Of a stretch of DNA of 43,973 nt, positions 7,549 to 14,121 are shown in pieces. Position 1 is the first letter of the stretch, and each line of letters opens with the position of its first letter. The DNA lies in the NCBI GenBank assembly GCA_946415245.1, contig CAMKRS010000014.1, forward strand, positions 1 through 43,973, given 5' to 3'. The notes beneath the pieces are model-generated. The model searched no databases. It worked only from the letters and a program-made list of their open reading frames with translations, and was not told the origin of the DNA. This stretch comes from an uncultured Prevotella sp. (GTDB lineage: Bacteria > Bacteroidota > Bacteroidia > Bacteroidales > Bacteroidaceae). The translations under genes were made by a program, and so were the position numbers.

Positions 7549-9870
7549 TTACATCAATTCAAAAAGTGACTGGATGAAGCCTTGACTCTGTTTGTCGAGT
7601 TCGATGATATCACGCTCGTTTTCTTCAAGTGAACGGAGAGGTGCGGGCTTGTAGAAATATTTGTTGAAGGAGATTTCGCATCCTATCTTAGTCGGAGGGA
7701 GATTGATCCAGGCGTCTTCCACGTATGGATGCACCTCGCGCTGGAAATAATCATAGATATCCTCCTTGACAGGAATCTTTTCGGTGTCGCGAAGATCGCT
7801 ATCTGTTTCAAATTCAAGATATGAGCCATCATCTGTGAGATAATATCCATAGTGTTCCAGATTATCCCTATTTACGCCATATACGTGAATAAGTTCTTCA
7901 ATCTGTTTACTATTTGGCTTGTGTATTTTCTTAATGACTGGAGCCGCCTCAGGATCTATCTCACTCATAGCAAGAGCTATCGCTTTCTGCTGTGCAGAAG
8001 TGATATTGAACTTGTTTTTAAAATTTGCGGTTTCTATTTTGGCAGTAAAGTCATGATAAACAGGAGTGGGATCCGTGCCAACTGCATGCATCAGTTTCTT
8101 GGCGGCTTCCATCAAATCTCGACGTGCTTTCCAATCCTTCACATTGATCAGCTTTGCAAGTTTCTTGTCCGTCATCTTAATCTCATTGTCGTTAAGATAT
8201 TCCTTGATGGCAGGAATCTCGTTATCAAGACCTTCAAACACCTTGTCGCGATAAGTCTCATAGAGCCATTTCGACAATTCGAGATCTCCTTTATCAAAGA
8301 GCATCTCATCAATCTTCAGTGCATTAAACTGACAGCGCAGACGCAGAGGGCGCTCTATCGTGACATTGTAAAAGCGGAAATCATCGTTATCGAAAATCTT
8401 GCTGCTAATCTTTTCACCCTCGCACTCCTCAAAATCCATATAGGCTTTGAGTATGGCATCCTGATAATCCGGAGTAATGGTGCAATTACGCGAGCCCTGA
8501 TTCTTACGTAGCTTCTCAAAGGCCTGTGAGGCATCGATGAGCTGAATCTTACCTCGACGTTTATCAGCTTTCTTATTTGTAAGCAGCCAGACATAGGTCG
8601 TGATACCTGTATTATAGAAGATATTGTTAGGCAGTTGAATAATGGCGTCCACTAAATCGTTTTCCACCAAATAGCGGCGGATATTACTCTCTCCGCTACC
8701 GGCATCGCCCGTAAAAAGGCTGGAACCATTATGAATGGATGCAATGCGTGAACCCTGAGGCTGTTGGTCCAAAGGTTTCATCTTATCTATCATCTCCAGC
8801 ATGAACAGCAACTGTCCGTCACTAGTTCGGGGCGTACAATCCAGAAGTTCCTCTTCGCCAGAGAAGTTCGTCAGTTCCAGTTCATAGCGGCTATCCAACA
8901 ACTGTTTGTCGTGATATAGCTTCTCCTTATCCGTCTTCCATGATTTGCCATAAGGCGGATTGGTAATCTGATAACCAAAGCTCTGGCCTTGAAATAGGTC
9001 ATCGGTAATGGTATTGCCTAATCGCAGACCACTGGGATCCACGCCTTTGATAATCAGGTCTGATTTACTGATGGCATAGGTCTCAGGGTTAATCTCCATA
9101 CCCGACATAAGGATGGCGCTTGCTCGGATACCTTTATTCAAGAGGAATTCTCGACTTTCGGTAAGCATACCACCACTACCAGCAGCAGGATCACGCATGG
9201 AAATCACTTTGGGCAGATTGTCCATCACGGGATCAAAAACCAATCGCGCCAACAATCTGATGGCATCGCGAGGCGTGAAGTGTTCGCCTGCCTCCTCATT
9301 ATTCTCTTCATTGAATCGGCGAAGAAGCTCTTCAAACACAGTTCCCATATCATAGTTGCTCAGAGCAGGCAATTCTATGCCATCGGGATCATATTGTGTA
9401 TGGTCTGTGAGATTGATACGAGGATCTGTCACGCGTTCTATCATTGCCAAAAGGCGGTCATTATCTGCCAATTTGCGGGCTTTGCTATAATACTCGAAGT
9501 TTTTCAGCACATCGCGAACGTTCTCGCTATAGCCATTCAGATACTCCACAAAGTTGTCATAGAGCAGGTCGTTATTATCAGAAGCCTGCGACTTCAGACG
9601 GTTCAATGTCCAACGACTGGTGTTGAAATAGCTCTTCTGGGTAATATCTTTCAAGGCATCTTCGTCTGGCTCAGGGAGTTCCAACTCTTCCTGAACTTTC
9701 AATTCTTCTTCTACGGCATCCTTAGTAGGTTCCAATAAGGCATCAAGACGGCGCAATACTACCATCGGCAATATCACGTCGCGATACTGTCCCCTTAGGA
9801 ACACATCTCTTAACACATCATCGGCTATATTCCAGATGAGGGATACTATTTGGTTGTGATTCGATTCCAT
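7549..9870 (-). CDS. hsdM: Type I DNA methyltransferase M subunit
   Basis: The 773-residue HsdM transfers a methyl group from S-adenosylmethionine to adenine N6 in the HsdS-defined target. It has an N-terminal helical HsdM_N region (about 1-140), the cofactor motif I DPAAGSGG (about 227-234) and the catalytic NPPY (304-307). The protein is longer than the usual ~500 residues: about 270 extra residues after residue 500 include a long charged helical segment and an acidic region. This makes it a member of the long HsdM subgroup. It is the first gene of the operon and has its own promoter 40 bases upstream. Confidence 0.95.
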   Translation of the reverse strand: MESNHNQIVSLIWNIADDVLRDVFLRGQYRDVILPMVVLRRLDALLEPTKDAVEEELKVQEELELPEPDEDALKDITQKSYFNTSRWTLNRLKSQASDNNDLLYDNFVEYLNGYSENVRDVLKNFEYYSKARKLADNDRLLAMIERVTDPRINLTDHTQYDPDGIELPALSNYDMGTVFEELLRRFNEENNEEAGEHFTPRDAIRLLARLVFDPVMDNLPKVISMRDPAAGSGGMLTESREFLLNKGIRASAILMSGMEINPETYAISKSDLIIKGVDPSGLRLGNTITDDLFQGQSFGYQITNPPYGKSWKTDKEKLYHDKQLLDSRYELELTNFSGEEELLDCTPRTSDGQLLFMLEMIDKMKPLDQQPQGSRIASIHNGSSLFTGDAGSGESNIRRYLVENDLVDAIIQLPNNIFYNTGITTYVWLLTNKKADKRRGKIQLIDASQAFEKLRKNQGSRNCTITPDYQDAILKAYMDFEECEGEKISSKIFDNDDFRFYNVTIERPLRLRCQFNALKIDEMLFDKGDLELSKWLYETYRDKVFEGLDNEIPAIKEYLNDNEIKMTDKKLAKLINVKDWKARRDLMEAAKKLMHAVGTDPTPVYHDFTAKIETANFKNKFNITSAQQKAIALAMSEIDPEAAPVIKKIHKPNSKQIEELIHVYGVNRDNLEHYGYYLTDDGSYLEFETDSDLRDTEKIPVKEDIYDYFQREVHPYVEDAWINLPPTKIGCEISFNKYFYKPAPLRSLEENERDIIELDKQSQGFIQSLFELM

Positions 9871-9909
9871 TATAATTTGAACTCAATTATGTTTTAAGTT
9901 ACTTAGGTG

Positions 9910-9940
9910 CAAAGATAAGGCAAAAAATTCAGAAAACAAA
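9910..9940 (-). promoter_or_regulatory. Promoter of the RM operon
   Basis: On the minus strand, TTTG (9937-9940) and TATCTTTG (9910-9917) are separated by 19 bases, matching the Bacteroidetes sigma consensus. Transcription should start near 9903, about 33 bases before the hsdM ATG. Confidence 0.8.
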
Positions 9941-9966
9941 GAATTTTGCGGATATTTTATAGAATA

Positions 9967-10044
9967 AAATAAAAAAGCCTCACGATTCTCGCGAATGGTG
10001 AGGTTCACACATTATTATTGTGGATTAACCACAACAAATCCTCC
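9967..10044 (-). ncRNA. Candidate small RNA or short leader upstream of hsdM
   Basis: A consensus promoter on the minus strand (next entry) would start a transcript near 10043. It would run about 77 bases to a strong intrinsic terminator: stem CCTCAC/GTGAGG with inner ATTC/GAAT, a GCGA tetraloop of GNRA type, then a T-run at 9971-9976. A second hairpin, TTGTGG-TTAAT-CCACAA, lies in the 5' part. The hsdM promoter lies beyond this terminator, so the RNA seems to be a separate transcript. It contains a possible 10-codon frame (MCEPHHSRES) that overlaps the terminator stem, probably by chance. No homology to a named RNA is claimed. Confidence 0.5.
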
Positions 10045-10049
10045 GAGTG

Positions 10050-10080
10050 CAAAGATACAGCAAATTTCTTAAAAAACAAA
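10050..10080 (-). promoter_or_regulatory. Promoter of the candidate small RNA
   Basis: TTTG (10077-10080) and TATCTTTG (10050-10057) on the minus strand are 19 bases apart. The -33 element overlaps the left end of the plus-strand promoter block at 10065-10143, so two transcripts diverge here. Confidence 0.65.
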
Positions 10081-10143
10081 AAATTATCCTGATTTTATTG
10101 GAAAAAGTTTGTGGATTCGGAATTTCTATTTATCTTTGCAGCG
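10065..10143 (+). promoter_or_regulatory. Promoter block A (near-duplicate of block B)
   Basis: This stretch holds TTTG (10108-10111) and TATCTTTG (10131-10138) with a 19-base gap. It is about 85 percent identical to 11951-12030 upstream of dinD, including an identical core GGAAAAAGTTTGTGGATTCGG. It should drive the ORF6N remnant and the 139-aa gene. Confidence 0.75.
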
Positions 10144-10172
10144 TAAAACCGAATATTAACAATTAAATCAAC

Positions 10173-10331
10173 ATGACTATGGAACTACAAAAGATCCAGC
10201 AAATGATTTATGAAGTGCGTGGCGTAAAGGTCATGCTTGACACCGATTTAGCTGTGTTATCTGAAAATCAAGAAGTTACAAACTTGAGGTACCAAAATGG
10301 CACCTCAAATAGATCTTTATTAACTCATTAA
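10173..10331 (+). pseudogene. Internally deleted remnant of an ORF6N-domain protein
   Basis: The 52-codon frame begins MTMELQKIQQMIYEVRG and continues KVMLDTDLAVL. This is the start of the phage-type ORF6N DNA-binding domain (IYEIRGxKVMLDxDLAxLY). The next residues, ENQEVTNLRYQNGTSN, correspond to a later part of that domain (typically NLRxQxGTSN..GGRRY), so about 40 codons in between are missing. A stop follows soon after, where a full protein would continue for 150 or more residues. The promoter is intact, so a short peptide may still be made, but I regard the gene as broken. Confidence 0.65.
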
Positions 10332-10341
10332 ATATATAAAT

Positions 10342-10761
10342 ATGAAGAAGACATTAATTCCTATGGACAATTCCATTGAGAGCATTCGAGTTCGTGAACG
10401 TATTATTCGTGATTTCTATCGGGAATGGAAAGAAAAGAACCCTTCGCAGCGGAGGTACAATTTGGCCCTGAAAGATTATATAAACATCAGGATGGTGTCA
10501 ATAGTCGAGACAAGCGAACACGCTGCTAAAACGTTTCTATCTACTTTGGCTGTGCTACAATTAGATGCCATTCTGTCTGGCGCCAAGAAGGTTGCGAACA
10601 AGAAAGTAAAAGAAGGCAATAAGAATCAGAAACCATTCGAAGCAATGATGATCATGGAATACGATTTGACATTCATCGGTAAAGTGAAAATGACTGTTGG
10701 AATTCGAAGGCGTACTAAGGAGAAAGTACAGTATTGTATTACCGCCATCAGCAGCGTATAA
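10342..10761 (+). CDS. Conserved hypothetical protein
   Basis: The 139-residue basic protein starts 10 bases after the ORF6N remnant and probably shares its transcript. It has no signal peptide or membrane segment. Features include an RERIIRDFYREWKEKNP segment near residues 18-34, a helix-rich middle (MVSIVETSEHAAKTFLSTL) and a C-terminal part with likely strands (GKVKMTVGIRRRTKEKVQYC). I believe close relatives are widespread in Bacteroidales mobile and accessory regions, but I know no function. The stop codon abuts the end of a small RNA candidate on the opposite strand. Confidence 0.75.
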   Translation: MKKTLIPMDNSIESIRVRERIIRDFYREWKEKNPSQRRYNLALKDYINIRMVSIVETSEHAAKTFLSTLAVLQLDAILSGAKKVANKKVKEGNKNQKPFEAMMIMEYDLTFIGKVKMTVGIRRRTKEKVQYCITAISSV

Positions 10762-10763
10762 GT

Positions 10764-10891
10764 AAAAAGGCATCCTAATGGATGCCTCTAGAGTTGCCCC
10801 AGATGCGTGAAGGAGGTTTACGCTGAGCGTGATGCTATGCGGGCGGGGACTTCGCACTACCCATATACATCGTCCTATCACGACTTATTCT
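10764..10891 (-). ncRNA. Candidate small RNA, about 127 bases
   Basis: A near-ideal minus-strand promoter (10897-10928) precedes a stretch with no convincing reading frame. The stretch ends in a perfect 8-bp hairpin AGGCATCC/GGATGCCT (10769-10788) followed on the minus strand by TTTTT (10764-10768). The RNA would be about 127 bases and contains a further internal complementarity (GGGTAGTGCGAAGTCCCC). It is convergent with the 139-aa gene and could be antisense only to its last bases. I cannot assign a family. Confidence 0.55.
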
Positions 10892-10896
10892 GGGTG

Positions 10897-10928
10897 CAAA
10901 GGTAGGAATAATTTCTGAAACTTCCAAA
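10897..10928 (-). promoter_or_regulatory. Promoter of the 127-base small RNA candidate
   Basis: On the minus strand TTTG (10925-10928) and TACCTTTG (10897-10904) are separated by 20 bases, as in strong Bacteroidetes promoters. Start is expected near 10890. Confidence 0.7.
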
Positions 10929-10969
10929 TATTTACGGAAAAAGTTAATTGTTTGTTTCTCATATTATTA

Positions 10970-11014
10970 TTTAAGGTTAAGATTAATTGGGCTCGCAGCG
11001 GCGGGCCTTTTTCA
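10970..11014 (+). terminator. Terminator block A (orphan copy)
   Basis: The hairpin GGCTCGC/GCGGGCC followed by TTTTT is an intrinsic terminator for the plus strand. The full 45 bases match 12920-12964 after dinD with about five differences, including the leading TTTAAGGTTAA. No plus-strand gene lies directly before it. On the minus strand it overlaps the last codon of the phosphoesterase remnant. Confidence 0.7.
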
Positions 11015-11655
11015 GTATTCTACTGGTGGAATCTCCCTCAGTTCCATAATATCAAGCATATGGAACATCACATCCTCGATCTTTGCATGCCAACTCTCAT
11101 GGAAATGGCCGTAGTACCAATATCGTAACGGATGATTCTTTAAATATAGATGATTGTAGATATCATCCATCACCTGTCGTTCATATTTGATATCATCCAG
11201 CAATTCTTCATCTTGCTCTGTCCAGTTTTCAAGGAAATGATGCGACGATAATTCGCAGAACGATGGCGAGGTATGGGTGATGACGGTATCAACTGCGCAT
11301 CGATTATCAATATCATCAAGCTTCTTCCTGTCGAATAATCAGGTAATGTCATCCAGCGTTGGTGCTTTATGGGAAGACTATTGAAATATGCGGGATTGTC
11401 ATGATTGCCCCTGATGAATACCAGCCAATTGTTAGCTTTTGAGAGCTTCTCACGACAACGTTTGTAGATATCCTCATAGTAGCCTGGACTTTCGAAGCCA
11501 AAGCCACAATCACCTGCAACAATAATCAACGTATCGGTCATTCCGTACTGAACACAGAACTTATATACGAGTGGTGTTATATCGCCATGAATATCACCAC
11601 TCACCACTATACCCTTCACCTGCGGGAACTCAAATATCTCACCTTTTTGCACCAT
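11012..11655 (-). pseudogene. Calcineurin-like metallophosphoesterase, broken by an internal deletion
   Basis: The N-terminal part (start at MVQKGEIFEF) carries the metallophosphoesterase metal-binding motifs GDIHGD, GDCGFG and RGNHDNP and runs to TLPDY near 11345. The matching C-terminal part resumes in another frame (LFDRKKLDDIDNRC) and contains ITHTSPSFCE and the final YGHFHESW motif, ending at 11012. In intact relatives roughly 40-60 residues connect these two parts; here they are missing and the join is out of frame. The enzyme would have been a soluble phosphatase or phosphodiesterase. A promoter TATCTTTG (11670-11677) lies directly upstream, which sets the start codon at 11653-11655. 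Confidence 0.75.
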
Positions 11656-11669
11656 ATTAATATCATGTG

Positions 11670-11677
11670 CAAAGATA
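11670..11677 (-). promoter_or_regulatory. Promoter of the phosphoesterase remnant
   Basis: TATCTTTG on the minus strand, followed by CAC and a start codon 15 bases later. No clear TTTG at the -33 distance. Confidence 0.55.
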
Positions 11678-11789
11678 CAAAAAAACACCCTAAAAAACGA
11701 ATGTTTGGACATTTATTTGGCTTGTTTCTGCGATTTGTCCAAAGATGAGATGTTTGTCCATACAAGTTAGAGAAGATTTGGCGAGATTA

Positions 11790-11821
11790 TTTGGGATCTG
11801 CCCCCAAACGCCATAACTTTG
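11790..11821 (+). promoter_or_regulatory. Promoter-like site in the gap before dinD
   Basis: TTTG (11790-11793) and TAACTTTG (11814-11821) lie 20 bases apart on the plus strand. There is no gene directly downstream; a transcript would begin near 11828 and meet the hairpin at 11899-11939. The rest of 11713-11950 shows nothing else recognisable. Confidence 0.5.
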
Positions 11822-11898
11822 CATCAGAAATAAAAAATAGAGTTAGTCTTTTCATAAATAGTTTCTTTTTCATACGTTTGTTTTTAGTTGGTTAATAA

Positions 11899-11939
11899 AA
11901 CGCTTAGGACTCGCAGAGATGCGGGTCCTAAGTGCGTTA
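11899..11939. terminator. Long hairpin between the phosphoesterase remnant and dinD
   Basis: The arms TTAGGACTCGCA and TGCGGGTCCTAA, extended by AACGC/GCGTT across a 2-base bulge, close a GAGA loop. A TTTTATT run follows on the minus strand, so it could stop transcripts from either side. Its GGACTCGCAG core resembles the two GGCTCGCAG terminators nearby. Confidence 0.6.
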
Positions 11940-11950
11940 TGATACGGCAT

Positions 11951-12030
11951 TTTCTTAAAAAACAAAAAATAAACCGGATTTTCTTGGAAAAAGTTTGTGG
12001 ATTCGGATTTTATGCTTATCTTTGCAAGCG
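11951..12030 (+). promoter_or_regulatory. dinD: Promoter block B (dinD promoter)
   Basis: TTTG (11994-11997) and TATCTTTG (12017-12024) have a 19-base gap. The block is about 85 percent identical to 10065-10143. The leader to the dinD ATG is about 44 bases. I see no obvious LexA-type palindrome. Confidence 0.75.
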
Positions 12031-12074
12031 ATAAAAGACTTAGGTCTAAATTATGAACAACAAATATTTGTTTT

Positions 12075-12914
12075 ATGAAGACAGAAGAAATCAAAGAACT
12101 CTTCAAGCAGTTTGAGAGTATCGTGTGTGACTACAACGGTGTAGAGTGTTGGAGTGCAAGAGAGTTGTACAAACTCCTTGGCTACACACAATGGCGTAAC
12201 TTCCAACCAGCCATTGAAAAAGCTAAAGTTGCTTGTGAACAAGCAGGTATGAGCATTAACGACCATTTTGCGGACGTGCGCAAAATGGTATCTATCGGAT
12301 CTGGTTCAGAAAGAGATGTTGACAATCTAATGTTGACTCGCTACGCATGCTATCTCGTTGCTCAAAATGGCGACTCCAGAAAGCCGGAAATCTCTTTCGC
12401 ACAGAACTACTTCGCTGTGCAGACACGTCGTGCAGAATTGATAGAACAACGACTTTTGGATTATGAACGGGTGCAAGCCAGAGCCAAATTGGCTGAGACT
12501 GAGAAGATTCTCTCTGGTATACTCTATGAAAGAGGTGTCGATAGCAAAGGCTTTGCTGTTATCAGATCAAAAGGCGACAAGGCTCTGTTCCATATCGACA
12601 CAAAGTTGTTGAAACGTAAACTGCAGGCTCCGGATAGTCGGCCTTTAGCAGATTTCCTGCCTACTATCAGCATCAAGGCCAAGGATCTTGCAGCAGAAAT
12701 GACCTCTGTGAATGTCCAGACTAAGGACTTGCGTGGTCAACAACCCATCGAGCAGGAGCATATCGATAACAACACGGCAGTAAGAGATATGCTTGTGGGC
12801 AGAGGTATCTATCCAGAGCAACTTCCACCTGCAGAAGATGTCAAGAAGGTTGAACGTCGTCTGGCAAAAGAGGACCAGAAAGCAAAGATTGAAAAAAAGA
12901 AAAAGGAAGACTAG
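12075..12914 (+). CDS. dinD: DinD-like BRO-N domain protein
   Basis: The 279-residue protein matches DNA damage-inducible protein D in length (274 in E. coli) and motifs. These are ECWSARELYKLLGYTQWRNF (about 24-43), KACEQAG/DHFADV, then RYACYLVAQNGDSRKP and the YFAVQTRR segment. The N-terminal part is the BRO-N/KilA-N-like fold seen in phage proteins; the C-terminal third is helical and ends in a Lys/Glu-rich tail. E. coli DinD binds RecA and counteracts filament-mediated strand exchange; the same role here is an inference. The gene has its own promoter and terminator and forms a self-contained unit in the accessory region. Confidence 0.9.
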   Translation: MKTEEIKELFKQFESIVCDYNGVECWSARELYKLLGYTQWRNFQPAIEKAKVACEQAGMSINDHFADVRKMVSIGSGSERDVDNLMLTRYACYLVAQNGDSRKPEISFAQNYFAVQTRRAELIEQRLLDYERVQARAKLAETEKILSGILYERGVDSKGFAVIRSKGDKALFHIDTKLLKRKLQAPDSRPLADFLPTISIKAKDLAAEMTSVNVQTKDLRGQQPIEQEHIDNNTAVRDMLVGRGIYPEQLPPAEDVKKVERRLAKEDQKAKIEKKKKED

Positions 12915-12919
12915 TATAG

Positions 12920-12964
12920 TTTAAGGTTAACATAACTTTGGCTCGCAGTGGCGGGCCTTTTTCA
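12920..12964 (+). terminator. Terminator block B (after dinD)
   Basis: Hairpin GGCTCGC/GCGGGCC with one G-T pair, followed by TTTTT, six bases after the dinD stop. It nearly duplicates 10970-11014. Confidence 0.85.
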
Positions 12965-12983
12965 AAAACATTAAAGCCTCGTC

Positions 12984-13040
12984 CTTAGAAGAGGGATGGT
13001 TCTCTTGTTATAACGAAAGAACCGTCCCTCTGTAACACTG
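12984..13040. repeat. REPIN-like palindromic repeat, copy 2
   Basis: 57 bases identical to the copy at 174-230 except GGATGG for GGACGG in the left arm. It separates the dinD unit from the beta-lactamase-fold/rubredoxin operon. Confidence 0.85.
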
Positions 13041-13082
13041 GAAACACAAATAGCAAAAAAATGTGAGAAATCGTGCAAAATG

Positions 13083-13114
13083 TTTGCAAGTGTCGAACTT
13101 TTTAGCTACTTTTG
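13083..13114 (+). promoter_or_regulatory. Promoter of the MBL-rubredoxin/CDF operon
   Basis: TTTG (13083-13086) and TACTTTTG (13107-13114) are 20 bases apart; the start codon follows 28 bases later. Confidence 0.75.
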
Positions 13115-13142
13115 CCGATGAGTACGAGAAAGGTATCAGATC

Positions 13143-14102
13143 ATGACAAAAGAAAAGACTATGGACATCAAAGCTGTAAAATTCCGCAAAGACGGATTCT
13201 ATTCTCAGCCATTCGCATTTGGTGGCGAGGAAGGACAAGAGAAGTTTGACAAGAACATCCGCTATCGTGGCAGTCTGCAGAACTATCTGATAGACACAGG
13301 CAACGAAGTCATCTTGGTAGATACCGGCCTGCCAGCAGGCTTCCCCGATGGTGCACCAGAGGAGACGGCGCCCATCTATATCGGTAAGAGCATCTGCGAC
13401 TATATGGATGCTTTGGCAGCATTGGGATACAAACCAGAGCAGGTTACAAAGATACTGCTGACCCACAAGCATGCCGACCATTCAGGAGAGCTGCGCTCCT
13501 TCCCCAATGCAAAGATATATGTCAATGCGGAAGAGATTGGAGCAGACGAACTCAAGGACATCCCTAATTTAGTTCCTGTTGAGTTCACTGACGGACCTTA
13601 TTACAATTTCCCTGAGAGTCAGAAGATCGCCGATGGTGTTTACTTTATCAAGGCCAAGGGACATACGAATGGCAACAGCCTTATCGTCGCAGAGAACGAG
13701 GGATTGTTCTATATGTTCGAGGGAGACATCACCTACGTTGACGAGGCCCTTTATGCAAACAAGCTCTCTGTTGTCTTCGACGATCTGCCAGCAGCTCGTG
13801 AGACTATGGACCGAGTACGCGAGTTCGTTCGCAACCAACCTACCGTATATTGCGGCACCCATACGCCACAGGGCTATGAGAACCTGGAGGCCAAGCGTGT
13901 GATGGATCTGGACAATCCCGTACCGACGGTGTTGGCAGAGATAGATTTCTCCCAAAAAGAAGATTCCGGCAAGTATATTTGCTCTGTCTGTGGCTATCTG
14001 TATGATCCAGCCGAACACGATGGCGTTGCTTTCGAGGACCTGCCAGATGACTGGCGCTGCCCACGCTGCAAACAGCCGAAGACGAAGTTCAATAAAGCAT
14101 GA
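13143..14102 (+). CDS. Metallo-beta-lactamase fold hydrolase fused to rubredoxin
   Basis: The 319-residue protein has two parts. Residues 1-260 form a metallo-beta-lactamase domain with LVDTGLP near 58 and the zinc motif HKHADH (108-113), plus KGHTNGN and FEGDITY further on. Residues from about 277 are a rubredoxin: [12 protein letters not shown] and [12 protein letters not shown] give the four iron-binding cysteines. Because the metal motif is HxHxDH and not the HxExDH of flavodiiron proteins, the N-terminal part is more like a hydrolase (lactonase or glyoxalase type). There is no flavodoxin domain. A later start (Met at 13161) is possible. The next gene starts 19 bases downstream. The fusion suggests redox-linked activity, but substrate is unknown. 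Confidence 0.88.
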   Translation: MTKEKTMDIKAVKFRKDGFYSQPFAFGGEEGQEKFDKNIRYRGSLQNYLIDTGNEVILVDTGLPAGFPDGAPEETAPIYIGKSICDYMDALAALGYKPEQVTKILLTHKHADHSGELRSFPNAKIYVNAEEIGADELKDIPNLVPVEFTDGPYYNFPESQKIADGVYFIKAKGHTNGNSLIVAENEGLFYMFEGDITYVDEALYANKLSVVFDDLPAARETMDRVREFVRNQPTVYCGTHTPQGYENLEAKRVMDLDNPVPTVLAEIDFSQKEDSGKYICSVCGYLYDPAEHDGVAFEDLPDDWRCPRCKQPKTKFNKA

Positions 14103-14121
14103 AACGCATTAACAACTTTTT

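Noticed and set aside
6243..9870. Phase-variable hsdS by inverted repeats
   Set aside because: No second hsdS, no recombinase and no long inverted repeat around either recognition domain was seen.
10008..10036. DnaA box in the TTGTGGATTAACCAC-like sequence
   Set aside because: It does not match TTATCCACA closely and is better explained as a hairpin of the small RNA candidate.
10561..10881. Minus-strand frame of 106 codons over the 139-aa gene and small RNA candidate
   Set aside because: It is antisense to a conserved gene and has its start inside the predicted small RNA; no family resemblance.
13143..14102. Flavodiiron (oxygen/NO reductase) identity for the MBL-rubredoxin protein
   Set aside because: There is no flavodoxin domain and the metal motif is HxHxDH instead of HxExDH.
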